A stretch of 64,000 bases of DNA from Aurantimonas endophytica (lineage in GTDB: Bacteria; Pseudomonadota; Alphaproteobacteria; Rhizobiales; Rhizobiaceae), in contig NZ_JACIEM010000002.1 of the NCBI RefSeq assembly GCF_014196845.1, forward strand, positions 62,001-126,000, read 5' to 3'. The position numbers were made by a program, and so were the translations under genes. The notes below the pieces were generated by a model, which made no database searches, was not told where the DNA came from, and saw only the letters and a program-made list of their open reading frames with translations. Positions 26,021-35,053 of this stretch are shown piece by piece (the stretch's first letter is position 1; each line of letters begins with the position of its first letter).

Positions 26021-27250
26021 ATGCAGGACAAATCCGCCAAACTGCCTCTGGAAGGCCTTCGGGTGCTGGATTTCGGCCACACCGTCATGGGCCCGACGGC
26101 GGGGCTCGTTCTCGCCGATCTCGGCGCGGAGGTGATCCGTGTCGAGCCGTCGCCGAATGGCGACCCGACGCGCGAGTTGCGCGGTTTCGGCACCGGCTAT
26201 TTCCCGTTCTACAACCGCAACAAGAAGAGCCTTGCCGTCGATCTGAAGAGCGAGGAAGGCCGGGAGGTCGTCCGCAAGCTGGTGACCGTCTCCGACGTCA
26301 TGCTGGAGAATTTCGGGCCCGGCACCATCGATCGCCTCGGCTTCGGCTACGACACGGTGTCGGCGCTCAACCCGCGCATCGTCTATCTGTCGATGAAGGG
26401 TTTCCTTCCCGGCCCCTACGAGAAGCGCACGGCGCTCGACGAAGTCGTCCAGATGATGAGCGGTCTGGCGTACATGACAGGCCCTCCCGGGCAGCCATTG
26501 CGCGCGGGTGCCTCGATCGTCGACGTCATGGGCGGCCTCTTCGGCGTGCTGGGCGTTCTCGTGGCGTTGCGCCAGCGCGAGGCTACCGGACGCGGCACGC
26601 TGGTCAAGAGTTCGCTGTTCGAGAGCGCCATGTTCCTGATGGGGCAGCATCTCGCCTACGCGTCGATCTCGGGCGAGCCGGTGCCGCCGATGCCGGCACG
26701 GGTTTCGGCCTGGGCGATCTACGACCTGTTTGCGACAGCGGACGGCGAGCAGGTCTTCCTCGGCATCACCTCCGACCGCCACTGGAAGCTGTTCTGCGAC
26801 GAGTTCGACCGGCCCGACCTCTTCGCGCAGGAGCGCCTGGTCACCAACAACCAGCGCATCGCCGAGAAGGCATGGCTGAAGCCCGAGATCGGCAGGATGC
26901 TCGAAGCGATGAGCGTCTCCGAGATCGAGGCGAAGAGCGTCCTGGCGGGGCTGCCCTTCGCCCATGTCGCCCGGCCGGAGCAGATGTTCGAGGACGAGCA
27001 CCTCCTGGCTGGCGAGCGCCTGCTCGAGACGCGGCTTCCGGACGGCACGGTCACCAGCCTTCCGGCGCTGCCGCTGCTGATCGGCGACTATGCCTGCAAG
27101 CTCAGGATCGACCCGCCGGCGGCCGGCGGCGACACCCGCGCCATCATGCGCGAACTCGGCTACGACGCCGCCGCGATCGAGTCGCTGCTGGACCGCCAAA
27201 TCCTCCTCGAGGACGGTTGGTCCAAGACCCCCGAGGCGCGGCTTGCCTGA
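26021..27250 (+). CDS. CaiB/BaiF (class III) CoA-transferase
   Basis: A 409-residue CoA-transferase with the family opening LEGLRVLDFGHTVMGPTAG and the catalytic aspartate expected near residue 170 (ASIVDVMGGLFGVLGVLVAL). It moves CoA between carboxylic acids. ATG 26021 is preceded by GGAG at good spacing; a GTG two codons upstream is also in frame. A 156-base gap separates it from the alcohol dehydrogenase, so it may have its own promoter or be co-transcribed. It is tightly linked to the aconitase and lyase genes that follow. Confidence 0.9.
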   Translation: MQDKSAKLPLEGLRVLDFGHTVMGPTAGLVLADLGAEVIRVEPSPNGDPTRELRGFGTGYFPFYNRNKKSLAVDLKSEEGREVVRKLVTVSDVMLENFGPGTIDRLGFGYDTVSALNPRIVYLSMKGFLPGPYEKRTALDEVVQMMSGLAYMTGPPGQPLRAGASIVDVMGGLFGVLGVLVALRQREATGRGTLVKSSLFESAMFLMGQHLAYASISGEPVPPMPARVSAWAIYDLFATADGEQVFLGITSDRHWKLFCDEFDRPDLFAQERLVTNNQRIAEKAWLKPEIGRMLEAMSVSEIEAKSVLAGLPFAHVARPEQMFEDEHLLAGERLLETRLPDGTVTSLPALPLLIGDYACKLRIDPPAAGGDTRAIMRELGYDAAAIESLLDRQILLEDGWSKTPEARLA

Positions 27251-29873
27251 GACGACCGCAAGCTGCGCCCGGCTCTCCGGATACCGCATCGCCGACCTGA
27301 CGACGGCGGAGTTCCGGCTGGGCCCGATGGCGGACCTTCCGATCAGCGCCCGCATCGTCCTGGAAAACCTGCTCCGCCACGAAGCCGACGGCGGCAACGA
27401 CATCGACGCCGTCGCGTCCGAGGCCCGGCGCGGGATGGCGGGGCGCGAGATCGCCTTCCGTCCGTCCCGCGTCATCATGCAGGATTACGCCGGCATCCCG
27501 GCGCTGATCGATCTCGCCGCGCTGCGCGACCGGGTTGCGGCGGAGGGGGGCGATCCCTCCACGATCAATCCCCGCGTGCCGTCCGACCTCGTGGTCGATC
27601 ACTCTTTGCTCGTGCACGCCACGAGTTCCGCCGGCGCCTTCTCCGACAATCTCGGGCGCGAATACCGCGACAATGCCGAGCGCTATGGCTTCCTCAAATG
27701 GGCGCAGCAGGCCTTCGCCAATCTGCGGATCGTGCCGCCCGGCAAGGGCATCGTCCACCAGGTCAATATCGAGCATCTGGCCGAAATCGTCAGCAAGCGC
27801 TGCATCGCCGGGCAGGATTGGCTCATCCCCGACACGCTGATCGGCACCGACAGCCACACCACGATGGTCAACGGGCTGGGCGTGCTCGGCTGGGGTGTCG
27901 GCGGGATCGAGGCCGAAGCCGTCATGCTCGGGGAGGCGATGTCGATGGCGCTGCCCCCCGTCATCGGGATCAGGCTCACCGGCGCGGTTCCGGATGGCGT
28001 GCTGGCGACCGACGTGGCGCTGTGGCTGACCGAAGCCTTGCGACGCAAGGGCGTCGTCGGCGCGATCCTCGAGTTTCATGGACCCGGCGTCGCGGCGTTG
28101 CCGGTGCCGGACCGGACCACGATCGCCAACATGGCTCCCGAATTCGGCGCCACCAGCGCGTTCTTCCCGACCGACGAGCGGACCCTCGACTATCTCCGCC
28201 TCACCGGCCGCGCACCGGAGCATGTCGGCCTCGTCGAGCGCTATCTGCGCGCCAACCGGCTTTGGCCGGACCCGGCGGAGCGCCCCCGATTTGCCGATGT
28301 CCTGGACTTCGACCTCGCTGCAACGCGGCGCACGGTCTCGGGTCCGAACCGGCCGGAACAGCGGCGTGACCTTGCCGAGGTGCCTCAGGCCGCGCGGGAA
28401 ATGGCGAGTGCCATAACGCGCGGCGACGGCAGCGTTCGAGACGGGGACATCGTCATTGCCGCGATCACCAGTTGCACCAACACCTCGAACCCGCTGGCGA
28501 TGATCGCTGCCGGCCTGTTGGCGCGCAATGCCCGCCGCCGCGGCCTGACCGTCGCCGCATCCATCAAGACCTCCCTCGCCCCCGGCTCCCGGGTGGTGCG
28601 CGACTATCTCGAAACCGCCGGGCTGCTGGAGCCCCTCGAAGCGTTGGGTTTTGCCCTCGTCGGCTATGCCTGCACGACCTGCGTCGGCAATTCCGGCGAT
28701 CTCGATCCCGCCCTGGAGCAGACGATAAGGGACGAGGGCCTGTGCGTCGCCGCCGTCCTTTCCGGCAACCGCAACTTCGAGGCGCGTATCCATTCCGCCG
28801 TGAAGACGAACTTCCTTGCTTCCCCGCCACTCGTCGTCGCCTACGCGCTTGCCGGGAGCGTCTACACCGACCTGACGCGCGAGCCGCTTGGCCACGACGC
28901 GAGCGGCGCGCCGGTAACCCTCGCCGATATCTGGCCGCAAGCCGACGAGATCGCCGCGGTACTCGCCGCCTGCGTGACCAGCGACCAGTTCGTCACGGCG
29001 TATGCCGGAATTTTCGATGGCGACGCGGCGTGGCAGGCGCTGGAGACCTGCGATGGACCGCTCTTCCAATGGTCGGAGGCGAGTTCCTATTTCCGCCGGC
29101 CACCCTTCTTCGATCTTCCCTCGCTGTTCGGAAACGGGCCCATCCTGGCCGATGCCCGGCCGTTGATGATCCTGGGAGACGCGGTCACCACCGACCATAT
29201 TTCTCCGGTGGGCGCGATCGGCGCCGATACGCCGGCCGGGCAGTACCTGGAATCGCTTGGCATTGCGCGAAAGGCCTTCAACGCGTACGGCGCGCGGCGC
29301 GGCAACCACGAAGTGATGGCTCGCGGAACCTTCGCCAACCCTCGGCTGCGCAACGCCATCAGCGACCGCAGCGGCGGATGGACCGCGATCATGCCGGAAA
29401 CGCGGCCCGCGACGATCTTCGAGGCGAGCGAGTGCTATGCCGCGCGCGGCGAGCCGACGATCATCGTCGCCGGCAGCATGTACGGCGCCGGCTCCGCACG
29501 CGACTGGGCCGCTAAGGGCACCCGGCTGCTGGGGGTGAGGGCGGTGTTGGCCGTGAATTTCGAGCGTATCCACCGGTCCAACCTCGTGCGCATGGGCGTG
29601 ATGCCGCTCGAGTTCCTGTCGGCGGCGGATCGCATGTTGTTTGCCGATCGCGGGGACGACCGGGTCTCGGTCGAGACGCCCCTGGTCGGACTGGCGCCCG
29701 GCGCCCGGCTGGAAGCTTCGCTCCGCCGGGCGGACGGAACGACGGTGGCTTTCGCCGTCAGGCTGCGTGCCGACACCGCCGAGGAGCTGGAATATCTGAA
29801 GGCGGGCGGCATTCTGCCGCGCGTCTTCGCCGCCACCTGCCCAACTCCACCGGAAGGCGCGCCCCATGGATGA
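27243..29873 (+). CDS. Aconitase-family hydratase
   Basis: A protein of about 876 residues with full aconitase architecture: HQVNIEHLAEIV, DSHTTMVNGLGVLGWGVGG, the iron-sulfur cysteines in SCTNTSNP and YACTTCVGNSG, and the C-terminal swivel domain with GSMYGAGSARDWAAKG. It should isomerise or hydrate a tricarboxylate or related acid using a 4Fe-4S cluster. The start is taken as TTG 27243, overlapping the CoA-transferase stop, because homologous sequence begins before the first ATG at 27327. Clustering with catabolic genes, not with the TCA cycle, suggests a special substrate. Confidence 0.88.
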   Translation: MPETTASCARLSGYRIADLTTAEFRLGPMADLPISARIVLENLLRHEADGGNDIDAVASEARRGMAGREIAFRPSRVIMQDYAGIPALIDLAALRDRVAAEGGDPSTINPRVPSDLVVDHSLLVHATSSAGAFSDNLGREYRDNAERYGFLKWAQQAFANLRIVPPGKGIVHQVNIEHLAEIVSKRCIAGQDWLIPDTLIGTDSHTTMVNGLGVLGWGVGGIEAEAVMLGEAMSMALPPVIGIRLTGAVPDGVLATDVALWLTEALRRKGVVGAILEFHGPGVAALPVPDRTTIANMAPEFGATSAFFPTDERTLDYLRLTGRAPEHVGLVERYLRANRLWPDPAERPRFADVLDFDLAATRRTVSGPNRPEQRRDLAEVPQAAREMASAITRGDGSVRDGDIVIAAITSCTNTSNPLAMIAAGLLARNARRRGLTVAASIKTSLAPGSRVVRDYLETAGLLEPLEALGFALVGYACTTCVGNSGDLDPALEQTIRDEGLCVAAVLSGNRNFEARIHSAVKTNFLASPPLVVAYALAGSVYTDLTREPLGHDASGAPVTLADIWPQADEIAAVLAACVTSDQFVTAYAGIFDGDAAWQALETCDGPLFQWSEASSYFRRPPFFDLPSLFGNGPILADARPLMILGDAVTTDHISPVGAIGADTPAGQYLESLGIARKAFNAYGARRGNHEVMARGTFANPRLRNAISDRSGGWTAIMPETRPATIFEASECYAARGEPTIIVAGSMYGAGSARDWAAKGTRLLGVRAVLAVNFERIHRSNLVRMGVMPLEFLSAADRMLFADRGDDRVSVETPLVGLAPGARLEASLRRADGTTVAFAVRLRADTAEELEYLKAGGILPRVFAATCPTPPEGAPHG

Positions 29874-30675
29874 CTGGAAGAAGAAGGCCGAGGATTGGTG
29901 GGAGACCTCGATCATCGAGATGTCCCCCGGCGTGATCAACTATCGCGGCCACCCGATCCAGGAACTGATCGGCAATGTCAGCTTCCCCGCGATGATCTGG
30001 CTGATGCTACGCGGCGAACTGCCGAGCGACGCGCAGGCCGATCTCCTCGGCCACGCGCTCGTCGCCGCTGTCGATCACGGGCCGCAGGCGCCGTCCATCG
30101 CCATAGCGCGGATGGCCGCGACCTGCGGGGTCGGCATCAACAACGCCATGGCCTCGGCGATCAACGTGCTCGGCGACGTGCATGGCGGCGCCGGAGAACA
30201 GGCCGTGGCCTTCTACCAGGAGATCGACGCCATGGTCGGCGGCGAGCTGTCGCGCGACAGTGTCGCGGCCGCGCTGGAGAAGCGGTCGGCCATCGACAAA
30301 TACGTTCCCGGCTTCGGCCACCGGTTCCACCCTGTCGACCCTCGGGCGCCGCGCCTGCTGCAACTGGTGGAGGAAGCGGCTGCGAAGGGTGTCGTCGGTG
30401 GCCGCTTCGCGACGATCGCGCAGCTGATCGAGGCGACCCTTGCCGAACGCAAGGGCAAGGTGATCCCGATGAACATCGACGGCGCCACCGCCGTCGTCTA
30501 CGCCGAACTCGGCTTTGCGCCACCGTTGTGCCGCGGCCTGTTCGTGCTGTCGCGGTCGGTGGGGATCCTCGCCCACACCTGGGAGCAGATGCAGCAGGGC
30601 GGCCGCAACAAGGGGCCGTTGCCCCGGGACGCGACCTGGACCTATTCCGGTAATCGGGCGTCGTCTGCGTCCTGA
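29866..30675 (+). CDS. Citrate synthase-like protein, citryl-CoA lyase type
   Basis: A 269-residue short citrate-synthase-fold protein. Active-site-type motifs are kept: VHGGAGEQAVAFY (His), GFGHRFHPVDPRAPRL (His and Arg, substrate binding) and NIDGATAVVYAELGF (Asp). The length is far below that of true citrate synthase and fits the family annotated as citryl-CoA lyases, which split citryl-CoA to acetyl-CoA and oxaloacetate. It overlaps the aconitase gene by eight bases. With a CoA-transferase and an aconitase upstream it could finish a degradation route. Confidence 0.82.
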   Translation: MDDWKKKAEDWWETSIIEMSPGVINYRGHPIQELIGNVSFPAMIWLMLRGELPSDAQADLLGHALVAAVDHGPQAPSIAIARMAATCGVGINNAMASAINVLGDVHGGAGEQAVAFYQEIDAMVGGELSRDSVAAALEKRSAIDKYVPGFGHRFHPVDPRAPRLLQLVEEAAAKGVVGGRFATIAQLIEATLAERKGKVIPMNIDGATAVVYAELGFAPPLCRGLFVLSRSVGILAHTWEQMQQGGRNKGPLPRDATWTYSGNRASSAS

Positions 30676-31013
30676 AAATCGATCTGCGTCGATCCGAGGC
30701 ACCAACTCCGACGATCGACGCGCTGTCGACGGCTACGGTGGGGCGGACCACATGATGCGCTACTCCGCCGCCGCGCGCCTGTCTTTACGGTCGGAAAGAG
30801 CCTGCTGCGTTGCGTCCATGGCCGGTGACACATGCGCCTCCGTCAGTCGTCGCGCTTCCTGGGCGTCTCCCTTCCGCACCGCCTCCACGATGGCAGACGG
30901 TTCCCCGACCGCGACGCCAAGAGCCGCTGTTCGGCCCTCACCGTCTCAACCCTAATGCCTGAGATAATCGGCTACCCGGCTCCATAGTCCAGCCGCATAT
31001 CCGAAGTGTTGCA
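30676..31013. other. Intergenic stretch with a regulator remnant
   Basis: About 340 bases between convergent genes. It contains the GntR 3' remnant at 30760-30918; the remainder shows no gene, clear terminator or promoter that I can support. Confidence 0.6.
30760..30918 (-). pseudogene. 3' remnant of a GntR (FCD) regulator gene
   Basis: About 50 leftward codons (SAIVEAVRKGDAQEARRLTE to DRKDRRAAAE and TAG stop) match the end of the GntR gene at 49724-50410 almost residue for residue, with AAAMDATKQ read as SPAMDATQQ. Nothing upstream of this part is present. It is a non-functional duplicate end left between unrelated genes. Confidence 0.78.
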
Positions 31014-31997
31014 TCACATGGCCTGCCTGTATCGGCTTGGCGGCATGCCGAAATGGCGACGGAACTCTCGGGAGAAATGCGCGGTGTCGGAAAATCCGCA
31101 GTCGAGCGCGATCTGGGTGATGTTCTCGAGCTTGTTGTCGATCATCCAGCGGCCGTAGTTGAGCCGCATGATGCGATGGAACCGCATCGGCGTCATGCCG
31201 AGCTCCGCCTTGAACGCGCGTTCCAGCTGGCGCGAACTGACGCCGGAGTAGCGGGCCAGTGCAGGCAGGGCCGGGGGGTGATCGAGTTGCTGCTCCATGA
31301 AATGCACGGCCTTTCGGACCCGCGGATCGACGACATCCTTCAGGTCCTGGCGGAAATACGCCTGTGGTAGCGAAGGTGCGCGGATTCCGGCGAGCATCAT
31401 GTGTCGGACGGCCTGCTGCGCCCGATCACGCCCGCAGTGGCGAGAGACGAGGTAGAGGCCGAGATCGATCGCTGCCGTCGAGCCGGCGCAGGTGATGATG
31501 TCGCCCTCGTCGACGAAGAGCCGGTCGACGGAGATGCGCACCCCAGGAAACTGCTTCTCGAACGCATCCTGGACGTTCCAGTGGACGCAGATCGTACGGC
31601 CTTCCGCCAGGCCGGCCCGCGCGATGTCGAAACTGCCGGTGCAGATCCCGAGGAGCCGCACCCCGCCCGCATGGGCGCTGCGGAGATAGTCGCTGACGAG
31701 CGTCGCAGGACGTTTGTCGTCCAGATAATCGTTTCCGCCGCAAACGGCGATATAGTCGAACTGCGCGGGGTCGAGGAGATCGTCTCTTCCCTCCACCTGA
31801 AGCCCGCAGCTTGCCACGCGGGGCTGGGCGCCCGGCGTCATGATGCGCCACGACGCATGGATCTGGCGGCTCAGTCCGCCGTCGTCGGCGGCCAGCCGCA
31901 AGGCGTCGATCAGGCCACCGAAAGCAGCCAGCGTGAACTTCTCCAGAAGCACGAAGCCGATGCGAAGCGGGACTCGCTTGGAGGCCGTGGGGGTCAT
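31014..31997 (-). CDS. GlxA-family AraC regulator (DJ-1/PfpI plus HTH)
   Basis: A 327-residue regulator: an N-terminal amidase-like domain (VPLRIGFVLLEKFTLAAFGG; nucleophile-elbow LLGICTGSFDIA) and a C-terminal AraC pair of helix-turn-helices (SSRQLERAFKAELGMTPMRF, QIALDCGFSDTAHFSREFRR). Relatives respond to amino acid derivatives such as betaine, arginine or carnitine. It is divergent from the ABC operon at 32127 and probably activates it. ATG 31997 is chosen over a TTG at 32069, leaving a 129-base control region. Confidence 0.87.
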   Translation of the reverse strand: MTPTASKRVPLRIGFVLLEKFTLAAFGGLIDALRLAADDGGLSRQIHASWRIMTPGAQPRVASCGLQVEGRDDLLDPAQFDYIAVCGGNDYLDDKRPATLVSDYLRSAHAGGVRLLGICTGSFDIARAGLAEGRTICVHWNVQDAFEKQFPGVRISVDRLFVDEGDIITCAGSTAAIDLGLYLVSRHCGRDRAQQAVRHMMLAGIRAPSLPQAYFRQDLKDVVDPRVRKAVHFMEQQLDHPPALPALARYSGVSSRQLERAFKAELGMTPMRFHRIMRLNYGRWMIDNKLENITQIALDCGFSDTAHFSREFRRHFGMPPSRYRQAM

Positions 31998-32126
31998 GGA
32001 TACCGGGGCAGGAGGGAGACCTGTTGTCGCTTTGTCGATTATTTTCAAGTTCCTGGCAACGCGCTTCAAGCCGGACCGGCGATTGCCTGCAAGGCTTGCC
32101 TATCGAGCGAGCAACGGGAGAATTCG

Positions 32127-33167
32127 ATGAAATATTTGACACTTCTTGTTTCAGCCTCCGCGACGGCCCTCCTTTCGGCCGCATCTTCGGCCAGTGCGCA
32201 GCCCCAGTCGATCACGGTCGCCTGGTATGGCGGAAACTGGGGCGAAGCCTTCCAGTCCTGCGTCGCCACGCCGTTCACGGAGAAGACCGGCATTGCCGTG
32301 GTCGCCGATATCGGCACGTCCACCACCACCCTCGCCAAGCTCCAGCAGCAGGCATCGGCGCCGACGATCGACGTCGCCTACATGGACGGTGGCATCAGCG
32401 AACTCGCCGAAGAAGCCGGGGTCCTTGCGGCCATCGATCTCGAAAAGCTCCCGAACGCCGCCAATCTCGTCGACGCCGCGGCCTATCGCAACGGCGACAA
32501 GGTCTTCGCGATCGGCGGCGGCTATTATTCGCTGGGCCTCACCTACAACACCGACGAAATCACGGAGGCGCCGACCTCCTGGGACGCGCTGTGGGACGAG
32601 GACTATGCCGGCGCGGTCACGATCCCTTCGCCGAGCAACTCGGCGGGCATCCCCTTCATCTTCTTCCTGAACCAGATGCTGGGCGGCACGCCGGACGACA
32701 TGACGGCCACCTTCGAGCGACTGAAGGAACTCGACGCGGGCCTGTTCTTCGACTCCTCCGGTGCGGCCAGCAACGCCTTCCAGAGCGGCGAGGTTATCAT
32801 CGGCGCGCATTTCAGCGTGGGCGCCTGGGCACTGACGGATAGTGGCCTGCCGATCGGCTTCGTCGTGCCGAGCGAGGGCGTCTGGGCGACGGATGCGCGC
32901 CTCCACCTCATCGAGGGCGGACCGAACCCGGATGGTGCCGCGCAATTCCTCGACATGGCGATGAGCCCGGAGGCGGCCGCCTGCCTCGCCAAGGATCTGT
33001 ATCTCGGACCTGCCGTTTCCGGGGTCGAGCTGACGTCCGAGGTCGCCCGCAAACTGCCCTGGGGCGAGACCGGCTCGGCTGATGACCTGCTGCTCTTCAA
33101 CTGGAACGAGGTCAATGCCCGGCGCGCCGAGCTGACCGATACGTGGAACCGCGAAATCGCGCGCTGA
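32127..33167 (+). CDS. Polyamine/iron-type ABC transporter substrate-binding protein
   Basis: A 346-residue extracellular binding protein with signal peptide (LLVSASATALLSAASSASAQ) and family-1/PotD-like mature sequence (ITVAWYGGNWGEAFQSCVAT, GLTYNTDEITEAPTSWDALW). The group binds spermidine, putrescine, ferric iron or small amines. Start ATG 32127 follows GGGAGAA. It leads a five-gene rightward operon ending in a proline racemase-family enzyme, so the ligand may be a proline derivative or related cyclic amine; this is inference. Confidence 0.85.
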   Translation: MKYLTLLVSASATALLSAASSASAQPQSITVAWYGGNWGEAFQSCVATPFTEKTGIAVVADIGTSTTTLAKLQQQASAPTIDVAYMDGGISELAEEAGVLAAIDLEKLPNAANLVDAAAYRNGDKVFAIGGGYYSLGLTYNTDEITEAPTSWDALWDEDYAGAVTIPSPSNSAGIPFIFFLNQMLGGTPDDMTATFERLKELDAGLFFDSSGAASNAFQSGEVIIGAHFSVGAWALTDSGLPIGFVVPSEGVWATDARLHLIEGGPNPDGAAQFLDMAMSPEAAACLAKDLYLGPAVSGVELTSEVARKLPWGETGSADDLLLFNWNEVNARRAELTDTWNREIAR

Positions 33168-33177
33168 CGGCAGCAAT

Positions 33178-34221
33178 ATGGCTCTTCTCTCGATCGATAA
33201 CGTGTCCAAGACGTTCGGAAGGCACCAGGCGGTCCGCGACGTTTCGCTGACCATCGAGCCAGGCGAGTTCGTCTCGCTTCTCGGCCCGAGCGGCTGCGGA
33301 AAGACGACGCTGCTGCGCCTGATCGCCGGATTCCTGAGCGTCGACCGGGGCACGATATCGATCGAGGGAGCCGACCTGACGGGCCTGCCGCCGCAGCGCC
33401 GGCCCCTCAACACGGTTTTCCAGAACTACGCCCTCTTCCCGCATCTGACGGTGGCGGAGAACGTCGCCTATGGACCGCGGCGCGGCGGCGCAGGCAAGGC
33501 GGAGGCCGATTCCCTTGCCGCTGATGCGCTGGAGCTCGTCGGGCTCGTCGACTTCGGCAATCGCTATCCGCGCCAGATGTCAGGCGGGCAGCAGCAGCGC
33601 GTCGCCCTTGCCCGAGCGATCGTCAATCGCCCCAAACTCCTGCTCCTCGACGAGCCGTTGAGCGCCCTCGACCTTCAATTGCGCAAGCGCATGCAGATCG
33701 AACTCAAGCAACTGCAGGAGAAACTTGGCGTCGCCTTCGTCTTCGTTACGCACGACCAGGAAGAGGCTATGGCCATGTCGGACCGGATCGCCGTGATGAA
33801 CAGCGGCCGGATCGAGCAGCTCGGCACCGGCGCGGAAATCTATCGTCGACCCGCCACGCGCTTCGTCGCGGAGTTCATCGGCGAGGCGAACCTCCTGCCC
33901 GTCGAGGATGGCGATGGCGGCCCGCTCCGCGTCCGGTCGGCGAAAGAGGAAAGCGGGCGCGTCGCCGTCGTTCGCTTCGAGCATCTTCGCATCGACCCGA
34001 ATGGCGCGGCGCAGGATTCCGACCCTGCGACGACCCGGCTGGACGGCCATATCGAGACGGTCACGACGATCGGTGGTGCAACCAACATCCATGTCGCGGC
34101 GCTCGGCCACACGCTCACCGGCCGCCGGCTCGGCATCGTGGAGGAATTTGCGCCCGGCCAGCCGGTCACGGTCTCGTTCCGCCGGCAGGACGTCCACATC
34201 ATCGAAGACCCGCGCCCATGA
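33178..34221 (+). CDS. PotA/FbpC-type ABC transporter ATPase
   Basis: A 347-residue ATPase with an extra C-terminal TOBE domain (about residues 270-345). Motifs: Walker A GPSGCGKTT, Q-loop TVFQNYALFPH, signature MSGGQQQRVALAR, Walker B LLLLDEPLSALD, switch THDQEEAM. It lies 10 bases after the binding protein and overlaps the first permease by ATGA. Confidence 0.92.
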   Translation: MALLSIDNVSKTFGRHQAVRDVSLTIEPGEFVSLLGPSGCGKTTLLRLIAGFLSVDRGTISIEGADLTGLPPQRRPLNTVFQNYALFPHLTVAENVAYGPRRGGAGKAEADSLAADALELVGLVDFGNRYPRQMSGGQQQRVALARAIVNRPKLLLLDEPLSALDLQLRKRMQIELKQLQEKLGVAFVFVTHDQEEAMAMSDRIAVMNSGRIEQLGTGAEIYRRPATRFVAEFIGEANLLPVEDGDGGPLRVRSAKEESGRVAVVRFEHLRIDPNGAAQDSDPATTRLDGHIETVTTIGGATNIHVAALGHTLTGRRLGIVEEFAPGQPVTVSFRRQDVHIIEDPRP

Positions 34222-35051
34222 CCGTCTCGCGCACGGCGCTGCTCGGCCTCATCGCGCTGCCGCTCGCCTTCTTCTCGGCCTTCTTCCTGGTGCCACTGGC
34301 CACCGTCTTCGCCGCGAGCGTGACGAGTGCGGACGGCGGCGTCACGCTGGCCAACTATGCGCGCATCCTGTTCGACGAGTACCATTGGTCGGTCATCGGC
34401 GTGACGTTCCGGCTGGGTATCCTGACCACGCTGATCTGCCTGGTCATAGGCTATCCGCTGGCCTGGTATCTGGTGCGCATCGTCGAATGGCGCGCCTGGC
34501 GCCGCGTCTGCGTGATCCTCCTCATCCTGCCGCTGTTCACCTCGAACATCGTGCGATCGTTCGGCTGGATGGTCCTTCTGGGACGCAACGGGCTGATTAA
34601 CGAGACCCTGATTGGCGCCGGCCTCATCGAGCGGCCGATCCGCCTGCTCGGGACCGAGGCCGGCATCCTTATCGGGCTCGTCTACATACTCCTCCCATTC
34701 GTCGTCCTGACCGTCGGCAACGCGCTCGCCAAGGTCGATCGTTCTCTCGAACAAGCCTCGGCCGATCTCGGTGCGAGCCCCGCATCGACGTTCTGGCATG
34801 TCACCTTTCCTCTGAGCATTCCGGGTGTCGTCTCGGGTGCGATCATCGTCTTCGCGCTTGCGGTCAGCGCCTATGTCACGCCGGCATTGCTGTCGGGCGG
34901 ACGGGTGACGGTGCTGGCCATTCTCGTGTTCCAGCAATATTCGTCGGTCTTCGACTTCCATTACGGCGGCGCGCTCGCCATCACCCTCCTGGTCTTCACG
35001 CTGGCGATGATCGCCGTCTCTGCGCTGGTTTCGCGGCAAGGGGCGCGCTGA
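34218..35051 (+). CDS. PotB-type ABC transporter permease
   Basis: A 277-residue inner-membrane permease with about six hydrophobic segments and the EAA loop LEQASADLGASPASTFWHVT. It forms the channel with the following PotC-type permease. Start overlaps the ATPase stop by ATGA. Confidence 0.9.
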   Translation: MTVSRTALLGLIALPLAFFSAFFLVPLATVFAASVTSADGGVTLANYARILFDEYHWSVIGVTFRLGILTTLICLVIGYPLAWYLVRIVEWRAWRRVCVILLILPLFTSNIVRSFGWMVLLGRNGLINETLIGAGLIERPIRLLGTEAGILIGLVYILLPFVVLTVGNALAKVDRSLEQASADLGASPASTFWHVTFPLSIPGVVSGAIIVFALAVSAYVTPALLSGGRVTVLAILVFQQYSSVFDFHYGGALAITLLVFTLAMIAVSALVSRQGAR

Positions 35052-35053
35052 TC

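Noticed and set aside
27144-29939. A very long open frame (about 930 codons) antisense to the aconitase gene
   Set aside because: High-GC codon structure makes the opposite strand open by default. The predicted protein has no family character, while the sense strand shows complete aconitase motifs.
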